The notes below the pieces were generated by a model. The model was not told the DNA's origin. It searched no databases and saw nothing but the letters and a program-made list of their open reading frames with translations. This document shows, piece by piece, positions 33,066 to 43,070 of a DNA stretch of 64,000 nt. The DNA lies in the NCBI RefSeq assembly GCF_026932795.1, contig NZ_JADPVH010000014.1, positions 1-64,000 of the forward strand, read 5' to 3'. Every line of letters begins with the position of its first letter. The stretch's first letter is position 1. Source of the DNA: Paenarthrobacter sp. Z7-10. GTDB taxonomy: Bacteria > Actinomycetota > Actinomycetes > Actinomycetales > Micrococcaceae. The translations under genes and the position numbers were made by a program.

Positions 33066-33794
33066 ATGGAGTTCAAGATCAGCGGCCGGAATCTCATCGT
33101 TTCGGACCGTTTCCGCGAGTACGCCGGCGAAAAGATGTCGAAGATCGAACAGCTCGGCGACAAGGTCCAGCGCATCGATGCCAAGGTTTCCAAGGAGACC
33201 AATGCGCACGCGGCGGACGCCCAGCTCACCGTCGAACTGACGGTGCAGGGAAGGGGCCCTGTTATCCGCGCAGAAGCCTCCGCCGGAGACAAATTCGCGG
33301 CGTTTGATGTGGCCTACAACAAACTGCTGGAGAGACTGCGCAGGGCCAAGGACCGCAAAAAGGTCCACCATGGCCGGCATACGCCCAAGGCCGTGAGCAC
33401 GGCAACCTCAACTTTGGAACCAGTCAGCGCCACCGGACCCATCTATATTCAACCGGAGGCCGCATCGCAGGCACCTGCGGCAGAGGCCGAGGAACGTTCG
33501 CCGTACGAGATTGACAATGATATTCCCGCGGGCGATTCGCCGGTGCTGATCCGCCGGAAAGTCTTTCCCGCCGCGCCTCTGACCCTTGATGACGCGGTGG
33601 ACAGCATGGAGCTTGTGGGGCACGATTTCTACCTTTTCGTCGACTCCGCGACTAATTCACCCTCGGTGGTATACCGGCGGCGCGGGTGGACCTATGGCGT
33701 GATAACCCTCGACGCCGACTGTCACGATGAGGAGTCCGCTCCGGCGGACCAGATTCTCGCCTACCGCTCCCAGGACCAGGCGGCCCGCGCCTAA
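33066..33794 (+). CDS. hpf: Ribosome hibernation promoting factor, long form
   Basis: 242 residues from ATG 33066, with GGAGGG 6 nt upstream; the longer upstream frame has no support. N-terminal S30AE domain (EFKISGRNLIVSDRFREYAGEKMSKIE, residues 2-~100) binds the 30S subunit. A linker of ~60 residues leads to the C-terminal dimerisation domain (VLIRRKVFPAAPLTLDDAVDSMELVGHDF... VVYRRRGWTYGVI) that joins two 70S ribosomes into 100S particles. Long-form HPF is typical of Gram-positives and is made in stationary phase or hypoxia. Conserved position before secA. Confidence 0.95.
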   Translation: MEFKISGRNLIVSDRFREYAGEKMSKIEQLGDKVQRIDAKVSKETNAHAADAQLTVELTVQGRGPVIRAEASAGDKFAAFDVAYNKLLERLRRAKDRKKVHHGRHTPKAVSTATSTLEPVSATGPIYIQPEAASQAPAAEAEERSPYEIDNDIPAGDSPVLIRRKVFPAAPLTLDDAVDSMELVGHDFYLFVDSATNSPSVVYRRRGWTYGVITLDADCHDEESAPADQILAYRSQDQAARA

Positions 33795-33809
33795 GACCAG
33801 GAGGCTTTT

Positions 33810-35132
33810 ATGGGCGCGGTGCTGACCCTGTCCCAAGCACGGCGGATCGCCCTCGCAGCCCAAGGATTGGCCAAGGAGCGGCCCACCGGACCCGTCACGA
33901 CACGGGCGGTGGGCCGGACCTTTGACCAGCTTCAACTCATCCAGATTGACTCCGTCAATGTGCTCGCCCGCAGTCACTACCTGCCTTTCTTCTCCAGGCT
34001 CGGGAACTACGACAGGACAATGCTGAAGCGTTTGGCCGGCACAAATCCCCGCCGGATGGTCGAGTACTGGGCCCACGAGGCCAGCTTTATCCGTCCCGTC
34101 CATTTCCAGGATCTTCGGTTGTGGCAGAGCCGCACCTGGGTGGGAGCCCATGTGCTGGCGCCCGAGCTGCGCAGTTCATTGGAGGAACGGATTCTTGCGG
34201 TTCTGGCACGCGGGCGCCCGCTGACGGCCCGCCAGCTCACCGAAATTATCGACCACAGGGAAGACAAGGCCGTTCAGGGCTGGGGCTGGAACTGGAACGC
34301 GGCCAAACGGGTGCTTGAGGATCTATTCGAACAGGGAACCATCAGTGTGGCCTCACGCACCGAACAGTTTGAGCGCCGGTACGCCATGACGGAGAAGGTG
34401 ATGCCGTCCTCGGCCGCGCCGGCCGCACAGACCGGCCCGATCTGCATGCCGCACCGTGGGGCCGGCGTGCCGGTCGATCCAGGATCTGCTGCTGCTGGAT
34501 CTGCCGCCGGGGAAGCGATGCTCAGGCTCATTGAGGCCGCAGCGAGGGCCCATGGGATCGGCACAGTGCGTTGTTTCTCGGATTATTTCCGGCTGCCAGC
34601 CAAGCCAGCCGCGCTGGCGGTGCGCACCCTTGAGGCGCAGGGGGTCCTGGAGCGGGTCTCCGTGCCGGGCTGGGAAGCCGAGCTCTACCGCCATAGCGAG
34701 GCGGTTCTGCCGCGTCGTGCCACCGGCCGGGCGCTGCTGAGCCCATTTGATTCCCTGGTTTTTGAGCGGCGCCGGCTGGAGCGGCTGTTCGGCTTCCACT
34801 ACCGGATCGAAATATACACACCGGCGTCGAAGCGGCGGTTCGGCTATTACGTGCTGCCGTTCCTGCTGGGGGAGCGGTTGGTTGCCAGGGTGGACCTCAA
34901 GGCGGACAGGCAGCGAGGCCAGTTGCTGGTGCGGGGATCCTATCCCGAAACCGACGCGCCGCCACATACGGTCGAGGAACTGGCGGCTGAGCTCATCCTG
35001 ATGGCCGGTTGGCTGGGACTTCAGGACGTCGTTGTCGAACCGGTGGGCTCCCTTGCGGCCGAACTTCAGCAGGCCCTGCAAAGCCGGCAGAGGAACGGAA
35101 GCGGCGTCCCATACGTCTCTCACGTAGACTGA
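33810..35132 (+). CDS. Winged-helix DNA-binding/YcaQ-like DNA glycosylase
   Basis: 440 residues from ATG 33810, preceded by AGGAGG. Belongs to the HTH_42/YcaQ family whose E. coli and Streptomyces members (YcaQ, AlkZ) unhook interstrand crosslinks. The catalytic QxD-type motif is present in [24 protein letters not shown], and [36 protein letters not shown] and [12 protein letters not shown] match the family. A ~30-residue low-complexity insertion interrupts the middle ([12 protein letters not shown] ... [12 protein letters not shown]). Placed between hpf and secA, 15 nt after hpf. Confidence 0.88.
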   Translation: MGAVLTLSQARRIALAAQGLAKERPTGPVTTRAVGRTFDQLQLIQIDSVNVLARSHYLPFFSRLGNYDRTMLKRLAGTNPRRMVEYWAHEASFIRPVHFQDLRLWQSRTWVGAHVLAPELRSSLEERILAVLARGRPLTARQLTEIIDHREDKAVQGWGWNWNAAKRVLEDLFEQGTISVASRTEQFERRYAMTEKVMPSSAAPAAQTGPICMPHRGAGVPVDPGSAAAGSAAGEAMLRLIEAAARAHGIGTVRCFSDYFRLPAKPAALAVRTLEAQGVLERVSVPGWEAELYRHSEAVLPRRATGRALLSPFDSLVFERRRLERLFGFHYRIEIYTPASKRRFGYYVLPFLLGERLVARVDLKADRQRGQLLVRGSYPETDAPPHTVEELAAELILMAGWLGLQDVVVEPVGSLAAELQQALQSRQRNGSGVPYVSHVD

Positions 35133-35173
35133 ACACGCCAGTTTTAGGCAGCCATAGATTGGGAGCTAGATCC

Positions 35174-37990
<2,817 letters not shown>

Positions 37991-38058
37991 TCGGGTCGGT
38001 GTTGAGGAACCGGGTGTCCGGCGCGCAGGCCCCGACGGCGGAACGTGTGCTGGACTCA

Positions 38059-38084
38059 CTGATGCGCGCCTGAGGCTGCATCAG
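38059..38084. terminator. Hairpin at secA/Rv3235-like convergent junction
   Basis: Inverted repeat CTGATGC (38059-38065) / GCATCAG (38078-38084), loop 12 nt, overlapping the stop codon of the minus-strand gene. No T-run. Likely a weak shared terminator. Confidence 0.4.
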
Positions 38085-38743
38085 CCGATGACCAGCACGG
38101 TGACCTTCCAGACGCCGCCGGCTTTCTCCAGCCGCATAGCCACGGCCCGTGCCCGGCTATGTTCCGAGACGACGAGCGAGGATTCGTAAACACCGGGGGC
38201 GACGGGGCAGCAGTGCACCGAGCGGACCAGCGGATTGCGGTGCAGCTGGCGCACGTTGCCCTGGCTGGTCGCTGCCTGAGCGGCGCGGGTCAAGGCGGCG
38301 CGGACTTGGAGCGCATCAAAGCTTCGGGGGTCCAGCCAGCGTGCCAGCTGTTGGACGGGCCGGATTCCGGCCAGCACTTCGATGGCGGCTTGGCCGATTT
38401 TTGCGGCCATGGCCGTAACCAGACCGGTTTCGTCCGCGGCGTCCGAAGGACGCGGGAGGGCTATGACCGCAGCAGCTGCGCCGCGTGCGCGGGCTGCTCC
38501 GCCGCTGACTGGATCCGACCAGGTTCGGTGTCGTGCCGGCATCGGTATAACCGGCGCAAGTCCATCGGGCGGATCCAGGTCCGGCGCGGGGCGGGTCCGG
38601 ATCGGCACAGCAGTTCCGCCTGAGGCATGGTCGTGGATCGGGGATGATGCCCTGATCGGGGTCGGCTGTACCTCCAAGACTGGTTCCGCGTCCCGATTTC
38701 CAACTGGGGCATATCCTGACTTAGGTGCTGTCGTGGCAGTCAT
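38081..38743 (-). CDS. Rv3235-family protein
   Basis: 220 residues from ATG 38743, preceded by AAAGGAAAG; an in-frame extension upstream runs through unlikely sequence and the LysM gene's end. Residues 1-~110 are Pro/Ala-rich. The C-terminal ~105 residues (AAKIGQAAIEVLAGIRPVQQLARWLDPRSFDALQVRAAL ... GVYESSLVVSEHSRARAVAMRLEKAGGVWKVTVLVIG) are the Rv3235 domain that occurs near secA across actinobacteria. No catalytic motif is known. It is 47 nt downstream of the LysM gene and convergent with secA. Confidence 0.82.
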   Translation of the reverse strand: MTATTAPKSGYAPVGNRDAEPVLEVQPTPIRASSPIHDHASGGTAVPIRTRPAPDLDPPDGLAPVIPMPARHRTWSDPVSGGAARARGAAAAVIALPRPSDAADETGLVTAMAAKIGQAAIEVLAGIRPVQQLARWLDPRSFDALQVRAALTRAAQAATSQGNVRQLHRNPLVRSVHCCPVAPGVYESSLVVSEHSRARAVAMRLEKAGGVWKVTVLVIG

Positions 38744-38790
38744 GGCTTTCCTTTGCGCTGGTCCCGGATTGATCGTTCCCCGCCCCGGGG

Positions 38791-39624
38791 TTATGGAGGT
38801 GGCGGCTGCAGTATCTGACCCGGATGCAGCACATTCGGATCGCTGCCGATAATGGCGCGGTTCTCGTGGTACCAAAGCGGCCACTGCGCGGCAATCTCAA
38901 CGTCCGTGGCGAATGGACCAAGCTCCCGTGCGGCTATGGTCCACAGCGTGTCCCCGGCGAGGACCACTAAGGCATTTTCCACCGCTGGGATTTGCCGCCC
39001 GGACGCCGGTCGGGCGGCCCCTTCCGGTTCGGCGGATGCGGCACTGCTGGCAGCGGGGCGGCCGCCGGGCAGCAACGCGCCCGGAAGGAACCACGATGGC
39101 GCTCGCCGCTGTGCCGGGGCGAGGAGTCCCGGATCCGGGATGGGCGCCCGAGGTTGCCAAAGGGGATTTACCGGTTCCTGGTCAGGCCTGCCGGAGGGGC
39201 CGGACGTCGATGCGGCGCTGCTGGACACCGAAACGGCTGCCGGGGGATGCCACAGCGGATCCACCACAGTTGAGGCGTGGGCCAGCGGGGCGGCGAGCAG
39301 GTTCAGTCCCATCACCGCTGCAGCCAGGCGTCGCATAAAGGCCGGAGACAGGCTGCCTGCCGCCGCGGCCAACCGACTTAGGCCGGCTCGGTAGAGAATC
39401 GCCGCGACGAACGCCAACAGCATGCCCGCCAGCCACCAGATCACCGCTCCGACTCCAATGATGGCCGCCGCCGCACCCAAAACATCCGCAAAACCGAGCG
39501 AATGCTGCAGATGGCCCTCGATTGTCCAATGGCGCCAGATGGAGCTGCCCGCGAAGGCCAGAGTCGCAGCCAGCGTGAGGATGGTAAGCGCCATGGCGGC
39601 GTCCGCCCGCATTCGCTTTTGCAT
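38791..39624 (-). CDS. LysM-domain membrane protein
   Basis: 277 residues. Two or three N-terminal membrane segments (MALTILTLAATLAFAGSSIW; VLGAAAAIIGVGAVIWWLAGMLLAFVAAIL) and possibly one around residue 95-110. A Pro/Ser-rich linker leads to a C-terminal LysM module (VVLAGDTLWTIAARELG ... NVLHPGQILQPPPP). LysM binds N-acetylglucosamine of peptidoglycan, so the protein is probably anchored in the membrane and touches the wall. No enzyme domain. Same strand as, and 47 nt before, the Rv3235-family gene. Confidence 0.85.
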   Translation of the reverse strand: MQKRMRADAAMALTILTLAATLAFAGSSIWRHWTIEGHLQHSLGFADVLGAAAAIIGVGAVIWWLAGMLLAFVAAILYRAGLSRLAAAAGSLSPAFMRRLAAAVMGLNLLAAPLAHASTVVDPLWHPPAAVSVSSSAASTSGPSGRPDQEPVNPLWQPRAPIPDPGLLAPAQRRAPSWFLPGALLPGGRPAASSAASAEPEGAARPASGRQIPAVENALVVLAGDTLWTIAARELGPFATDVEIAAQWPLWYHENRAIIGSDPNVLHPGQILQPPPP

Positions 39625-39745
39625 CGTTCCGCCCCATCCGGCTTCGTTTGATGTTGTTTGGTACTGTTTCCTTCGTTTAAGTTAGTTTGGGCGTCTGGAA
39701 TTGGTTTGTCCAGCTTTTGTTGGGCCCCTGTGGACAGTGCACTTC

Positions 39746-39774
39746 TTGACGCTCCGCAGTGGTGCTTCTACGCT
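39746..39774 (+). promoter_or_regulatory. Near-consensus promoter for leaderless gene
   Basis: TTGACG (39746-39751), 17-nt spacer, TACGCT (39769-39774). The expected transcription start falls on the A of ATG 39781, and there is no ribosome-binding site. It is the clearest leaderless promoter in the window. Confidence 0.65.
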
Positions 39775-39780
39775 GGCCGC

Positions 39781-40347
39781 ATGCGCTGGGATGGGCTTTT
39801 CGGGGATATGGAGGCGCAGCTTGCCGCCGCCCGCCAGCAGGATCTGGAAACCGAAATCAGTGAGCGGGTTCGACTGGAGCTTGCCGGAATCTCGCTGGCG
39901 GACCGGCTCCGCGCGGCGGCAGGTTCTCAGCTGCACATCACCGTGCGCGGGCAACTACAGTTTTTCGGAACCGTTTCCTGTGTGGGGTTGGACTGGTTGC
40001 TGTTATCCGTCAGCACCCGCTCGGTCCTGCTGCCGCTGGGCGCTTTGGTCCGTGTTTCGGGGTTGGGGCCGCAGGCGGTGGAGCCGGTCGGCAGGGTGGG
40101 CATTTCTCTGGCGTCGGCGCTGCGGAACCTGATGCGGGACCGCGCTGGTGTCGTGTTGTATCTGGCCGACGACGGTAGTCCTGACGCCGGACTGACGGGT
40201 GTTCTGGACGGCGTGGGACAGGATTTTGTCGAATTCTCCGTGCTGCCGGCCATGGAGCCGGCGCGTTCACACAAGGTGACCGCACGGTATGTCGTGCCCT
40301 TTTCGATGCTGCTCGCGGTGGCCTCGCAAGCTGAGGACCGCCCATAG
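39781..40347 (+). CDS. Unknown protein, possibly two Sm-like barrels
   Basis: 188 residues from ATG 39781; the leaderless promoter above decides this start over in-frame codons upstream. Residues 1-45 form an acidic helical segment (MRWDGLFGDMEAQLAAARQQ). Two stretches then have the small-barrel pattern of five strands with a mid glycine: ~48-95 (LHITVRGQLQFFGTVSCVGLD ... VLLPLGALVRVSGLG) and ~115-185 (VVLYLADDG ... GLTGVLDGVGQDFVEF ... YVVPFSMLLAV). That resembles Sm/Hfq-like folds, inferred by eye only. No membrane segment. Downstream hairpin at 40510-40540 is a candidate terminator. Confidence 0.7.
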   Translation: MRWDGLFGDMEAQLAAARQQDLETEISERVRLELAGISLADRLRAAAGSQLHITVRGQLQFFGTVSCVGLDWLLLSVSTRSVLLPLGALVRVSGLGPQAVEPVGRVGISLASALRNLMRDRAGVVLYLADDGSPDAGLTGVLDGVGQDFVEFSVLPAMEPARSHKVTARYVVPFSMLLAVASQAEDRP

Positions 40348-40495
40348 GTTCCACACCACGGATGCTTTGGAATGCCTGCGCTGGCCCGCGGTTCGGTGGC
40401 GTACACCGGGTCGGCTTCCCATTTGGGCTGATGCGGTCAATGATGAGGGACGAGCTCAAACAACTGGGCCGGCGAATCTCCTCCGAAGGCATTGC

Positions 40496-40756
40496 CTACC
40501 CCTGAGGCTGCCCTCCGCGGCTACGCAGTGGAGGGCTTTTCCGGTCAGCGGATCCGTCCCGTGCTGCGCTGGCCGACTTCTCATAGGCCTGGGCGATGAA
40601 TTCCTCCAGCATTTGCGCTTCGACGCGCCACTGGCCCCGACCCCCAATTTGGATGGCAGGAAGCTCGCCCGAGCGGACCAGGGCGTATGTTTGGGAGGAT
40701 GAAATATTGAGTACCTCGCCGACGTCCGTCAAGGTCAGGAAACGCTGCTCAGCCAT
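40496..40756 (-). CDS. Small excisionase-family helix-turn-helix protein
   Basis: 86 residues from ATG 40756 with GAAGAGG upstream. Residues 5-55 are a MerR/excisionase-type winged HTH (FLTLTDVGEVLNISSSQTYALVRSGELPAIQIGGRGQWRVE), followed by a short charged tail. Related single-domain proteins include BldC-like regulators and phage excisionases; there is no integrase or phage gene nearby, so a chromosomal regulatory role is likelier. Its 3' end overlaps a plus-strand terminator-like hairpin, convergent with the small-barrel gene. Confidence 0.85.
   Translation of the reverse strand: MAEQRFLTLTDVGEVLNISSSQTYALVRSGELPAIQIGGRGQWRVEAQMLEEFIAQAYEKSASAARDGSADRKSPPLRSRGGQPQG
40510..40540 (+). terminator. 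Rho-independent terminator inside the 3' end of the antisense HTH gene
   Basis: GCCCTCC (40510-40516) pairs with GGAGGGC (40530-40536) and is followed by TTTT on the plus strand. It would end transcripts of the 39781-40347 gene, about 160 nt past its stop, while lying inside codons of the minus-strand HTH gene. Confidence 0.55.
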
Positions 40757-40990
40757 GGCGCGCCTCTTCGGCGCTGAACCATACCCGCCTGCGGTCATGT
40801 GCATCACCTTCGGCGGTCCGCGCCACAGCCGAGTCGAGGAACAGATTGCATGGCATACCTGCATTGTGCCATGTGGTTGCCTGAATCGATCGCTTATCCA
40901 CAGCCCGGTGGCTCCCGTTGTGCACCATTTGCGGGCAATTCCTGCCAGGGGGTTTCATTCCGTTCCCCGAACCGCTAGAACTAGGAGGAC

Positions 40991-41010
40991 GAGGCACCCA
41001 CCGGTGCCTC
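40991..41010 (+). promoter_or_regulatory. Perfect hairpin upstream of the CpaB-like gene
   Basis: GAGGCACC-CACC-GGTGCCTC, an 8-bp stem with a 4-nt loop, 37 nt before ATG 41048 and just after an AGGAGG (40984-40989). No T-run. Could be a leader structure or an operator. Apart from this I see nothing else in the 290-nt gap 40757-41047. Confidence 0.45.
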
Positions 41011-41047
41011 AGGGCGGAACTTTCGGGGAGCCACTTGTGGGGATCGA

Positions 41048-41692
41048 ATGAGCCTGCGCGCACCCGTGGCGGCCGGCCGGTTGAAGAAGCCGACGTGGAA
41101 GGATCCACGGCTGCTGGTGGGAATTCTGCTCGTGCTGGCCTCGGTAGCCTCCGTCGTTGCCCTGGTGGACGGAGCTGACACCACCATCGAGATGTATGCG
41201 GCCAAGGACACCATTGTCATCGGGCAATCCATTCAGGCCGGCTCGCTGGAGCGGGTGCGCGTCAATCTCGGCGACGTGCGCGGCGCCTATTGGGCGACTG
41301 CCGAGGAGCTGCCAGCCGGTCAGGTGGCGGTCCGGCTCGTACCCAGGGGCGAGTTGCTGGCCAAAGCAAGTGTTGGCAGTGTCGATGCGCTGGACCGGAA
41401 ACCGGCCGCGTTGTCGGTCGAGGAAGCCTTGCCAAAGGAGGCCGTGGTGGGGTCCAGAGTGGATGTTTGGATTTCAATGCCGGATGCCCGCAACGGCTAT
41501 GTCCCGCCCACCCTGCTCTTGCCCGGAGCGGAAATTTCGGATCTGACGCCCGGCTCCACGGCACTTGGCGGCACCAGGATGACGACCCTGCACGTGCTGG
41601 TTACTGATCGCCAAATGCCGCTGCTGCTGGGCGCGCTGGCCAACAAGGCAAAGGTTGCCGTGGTTTGGAATCCGGCTGGCGGCCAGCAGTGA
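41048..41692 (+). CDS. SAF-domain protein, CpaB/RcpC-like
   Basis: 214 residues. A short cytosolic N-terminus, one membrane helix (LLVGILLVLASVASVVALVDG, ~residues 22-42), then a SAF domain opening with IEMYAAKDTIVIGQSIQAGSLERVRVNLGDV and VAVRLVPRGELLAKASVG. Such proteins belong to Flp/Tad pilus assembly (CpaB) in complete systems. Here no pilin, CpaF ATPase or TadB/C gene is nearby. Its TGA overlaps the next gene's GTG (GTGA), so the two are made together. Confidence 0.82.
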   Translation: MSLRAPVAAGRLKKPTWKDPRLLVGILLVLASVASVVALVDGADTTIEMYAAKDTIVIGQSIQAGSLERVRVNLGDVRGAYWATAEELPAGQVAVRLVPRGELLAKASVGSVDALDRKPAALSVEEALPKEAVVGSRVDVWISMPDARNGYVPPTLLLPGAEISDLTPGSTALGGTRMTTLHVLVTDRQMPLLLGALANKAKVAVVWNPAGGQQ

Positions 41693-43011
41693 CTATTCCG
41701 ATTGTTGCCGTTGGTGAGGGGTCCGAGGAGCTGATCGGCGGCTTGGAGCGGCTGCATGGGCCTGTCACAGTGGTACGTCGCTGCGCCGAATTGGCGGAGC
41801 TGTTGGCAGCCTGCCAAAGTGGGCTTGCCCGTGCTGCGTTTATTGCCGAGGGAAGCTCGGAACTTACGGCCACGCTGGTCGACCGGCTGGCGGCTGTGGG
41901 GGTGGCGGTCCTGGTGCTGATGGACGACGTGCGCGAGGCCGGACGGTTGCGTGGCATCGGGGCAGTGGTGGTCGGTGCGCAAACGGATGCAGCCGCGCTG
42001 GCGGAGCAGATCACGGACGTCGTCGGTGCCAGAACCGGCACGCGGCCCGGTTCGATTGGGCCGGTGCTTCCGGAGGGCGGCATGCAGGCAGCCGGAATGC
42101 GAACGGATGCAGAGCGCACCGGTCCGGGTGGAGTTGCCGGATCGCACCAGGACGGCGGAACGATTCTGGCAGTGTGGGGACCAGCCGGAGCACCGGGTCG
42201 AACCTTGGTGGCTGTCAATATCGCGGCCGAACTTGCCGCATCAGGCAAATCCGTGCTGCTCGTGGACGCCGACACCTATGGCGCCAGCGTGGCCTCCAGC
42301 TTGGGCCTGTTGGACGAGTCGGCCGGACTGGCGCAGGCCTGCCGGCTGGCCGACCAGGGACTGCTGAACGTGGAGTCGCTGACCAAGGTAGCCACCCCGG
42401 TGATCTTCGCCGGGGGACAACTGCGGGTGCTGACGGGTCTTACGCGGCCGGACCGCTGGCCGGAGCTGCGCAAGGCCGCGCTGGGAATGGTGCTGGCCCG
42501 CAGCCGCGAGGTCGCCGACGTAACGGTCATCGACTGCGGATTCTGCCTCGAATCCGATGAGGCATTGAGCTACGATACCGTGGCACCGCAGCGCAATGCG
42601 GCAACATTGGGCAGCCTCGCCGCCGCCGACCTGATTTTCGCTGTTGGCTCCGCGGATGCAGTGGGGGTGCCCAGACTGGTGCGCGGACTGGCCGAACTCC
42701 GTGCCGCCGTGCCAGGAACCACCACCAAGGTGGTGCTGAACAAAATGCGGACCGGGGCCGCCGGGCGGGGCCCGGAACGGGCGTTGAAGCTGGCGTGGGA
42801 GAGATTTGGCCCGGGCAGTGAAATCGATCATTTTCTGCCGTGGGACCCCTCACCCGCCGATAGAACCATGCTCGCCGGCCAGCTCCTGCGCGAGGCCGCT
42901 GCCGGCTCCGTTCTGCACCGGGCGATCAGCGCCCTAGTTTGTGCACCCGTCCAGCGGAGCCGCAAATCCGCTGTCCTATCTGCCACAGCACGGCTGCGCG
43001 TTTCGCGCTAG
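41689..43011 (+). CDS. CpaE/MinD-like P-loop protein with variant Walker A
   Basis: 440 residues from GTG 41689 in the stop of the SAF gene. Residues ~1-125 resemble a receiver-like domain (IPIVAVGEGSEELIGGLERL). The P-loop domain starts near 160 with ILAVWGPAGAPGRTLVAVNIAAELAASGKSVLLVDADTYGASVASSLGL, the MinD/CpaE layout. However, the Walker A reads GPAGAPGRT, with arginine where lysine is expected and no deviant KGG lysine. Later VTVIDCGFCLES and VVLNKMRTG follow the fold. In Tad systems CpaE locates the pilus machine to a pole; this orphan may position another membrane complex. ATP hydrolysis is doubtful. Confidence 0.78.
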   Translation: MTIPIVAVGEGSEELIGGLERLHGPVTVVRRCAELAELLAACQSGLARAAFIAEGSSELTATLVDRLAAVGVAVLVLMDDVREAGRLRGIGAVVVGAQTDAAALAEQITDVVGARTGTRPGSIGPVLPEGGMQAAGMRTDAERTGPGGVAGSHQDGGTILAVWGPAGAPGRTLVAVNIAAELAASGKSVLLVDADTYGASVASSLGLLDESAGLAQACRLADQGLLNVESLTKVATPVIFAGGQLRVLTGLTRPDRWPELRKAALGMVLARSREVADVTVIDCGFCLESDEALSYDTVAPQRNAATLGSLAAADLIFAVGSADAVGVPRLVRGLAELRAAVPGTTTKVVLNKMRTGAAGRGPERALKLAWERFGPGSEIDHFLPWDPSPADRTMLAGQLLREAAAGSVLHRAISALVCAPVQRSRKSAVLSATARLRVSR

Positions 43012-43070
43012 GCTCGGGTTCGGGGCCGCAAAGAGGCGGTTCCAGAAACTTTGACGGAGGCGTTTTTTTC

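Noticed and set aside
40496-40756. Excisionase-like HTH gene as a trace of a prophage or integrative element
   Set aside because: No integrase, attachment-site repeats or phage genes nearby, and it sits in a region with chromosomal genes on both sides.
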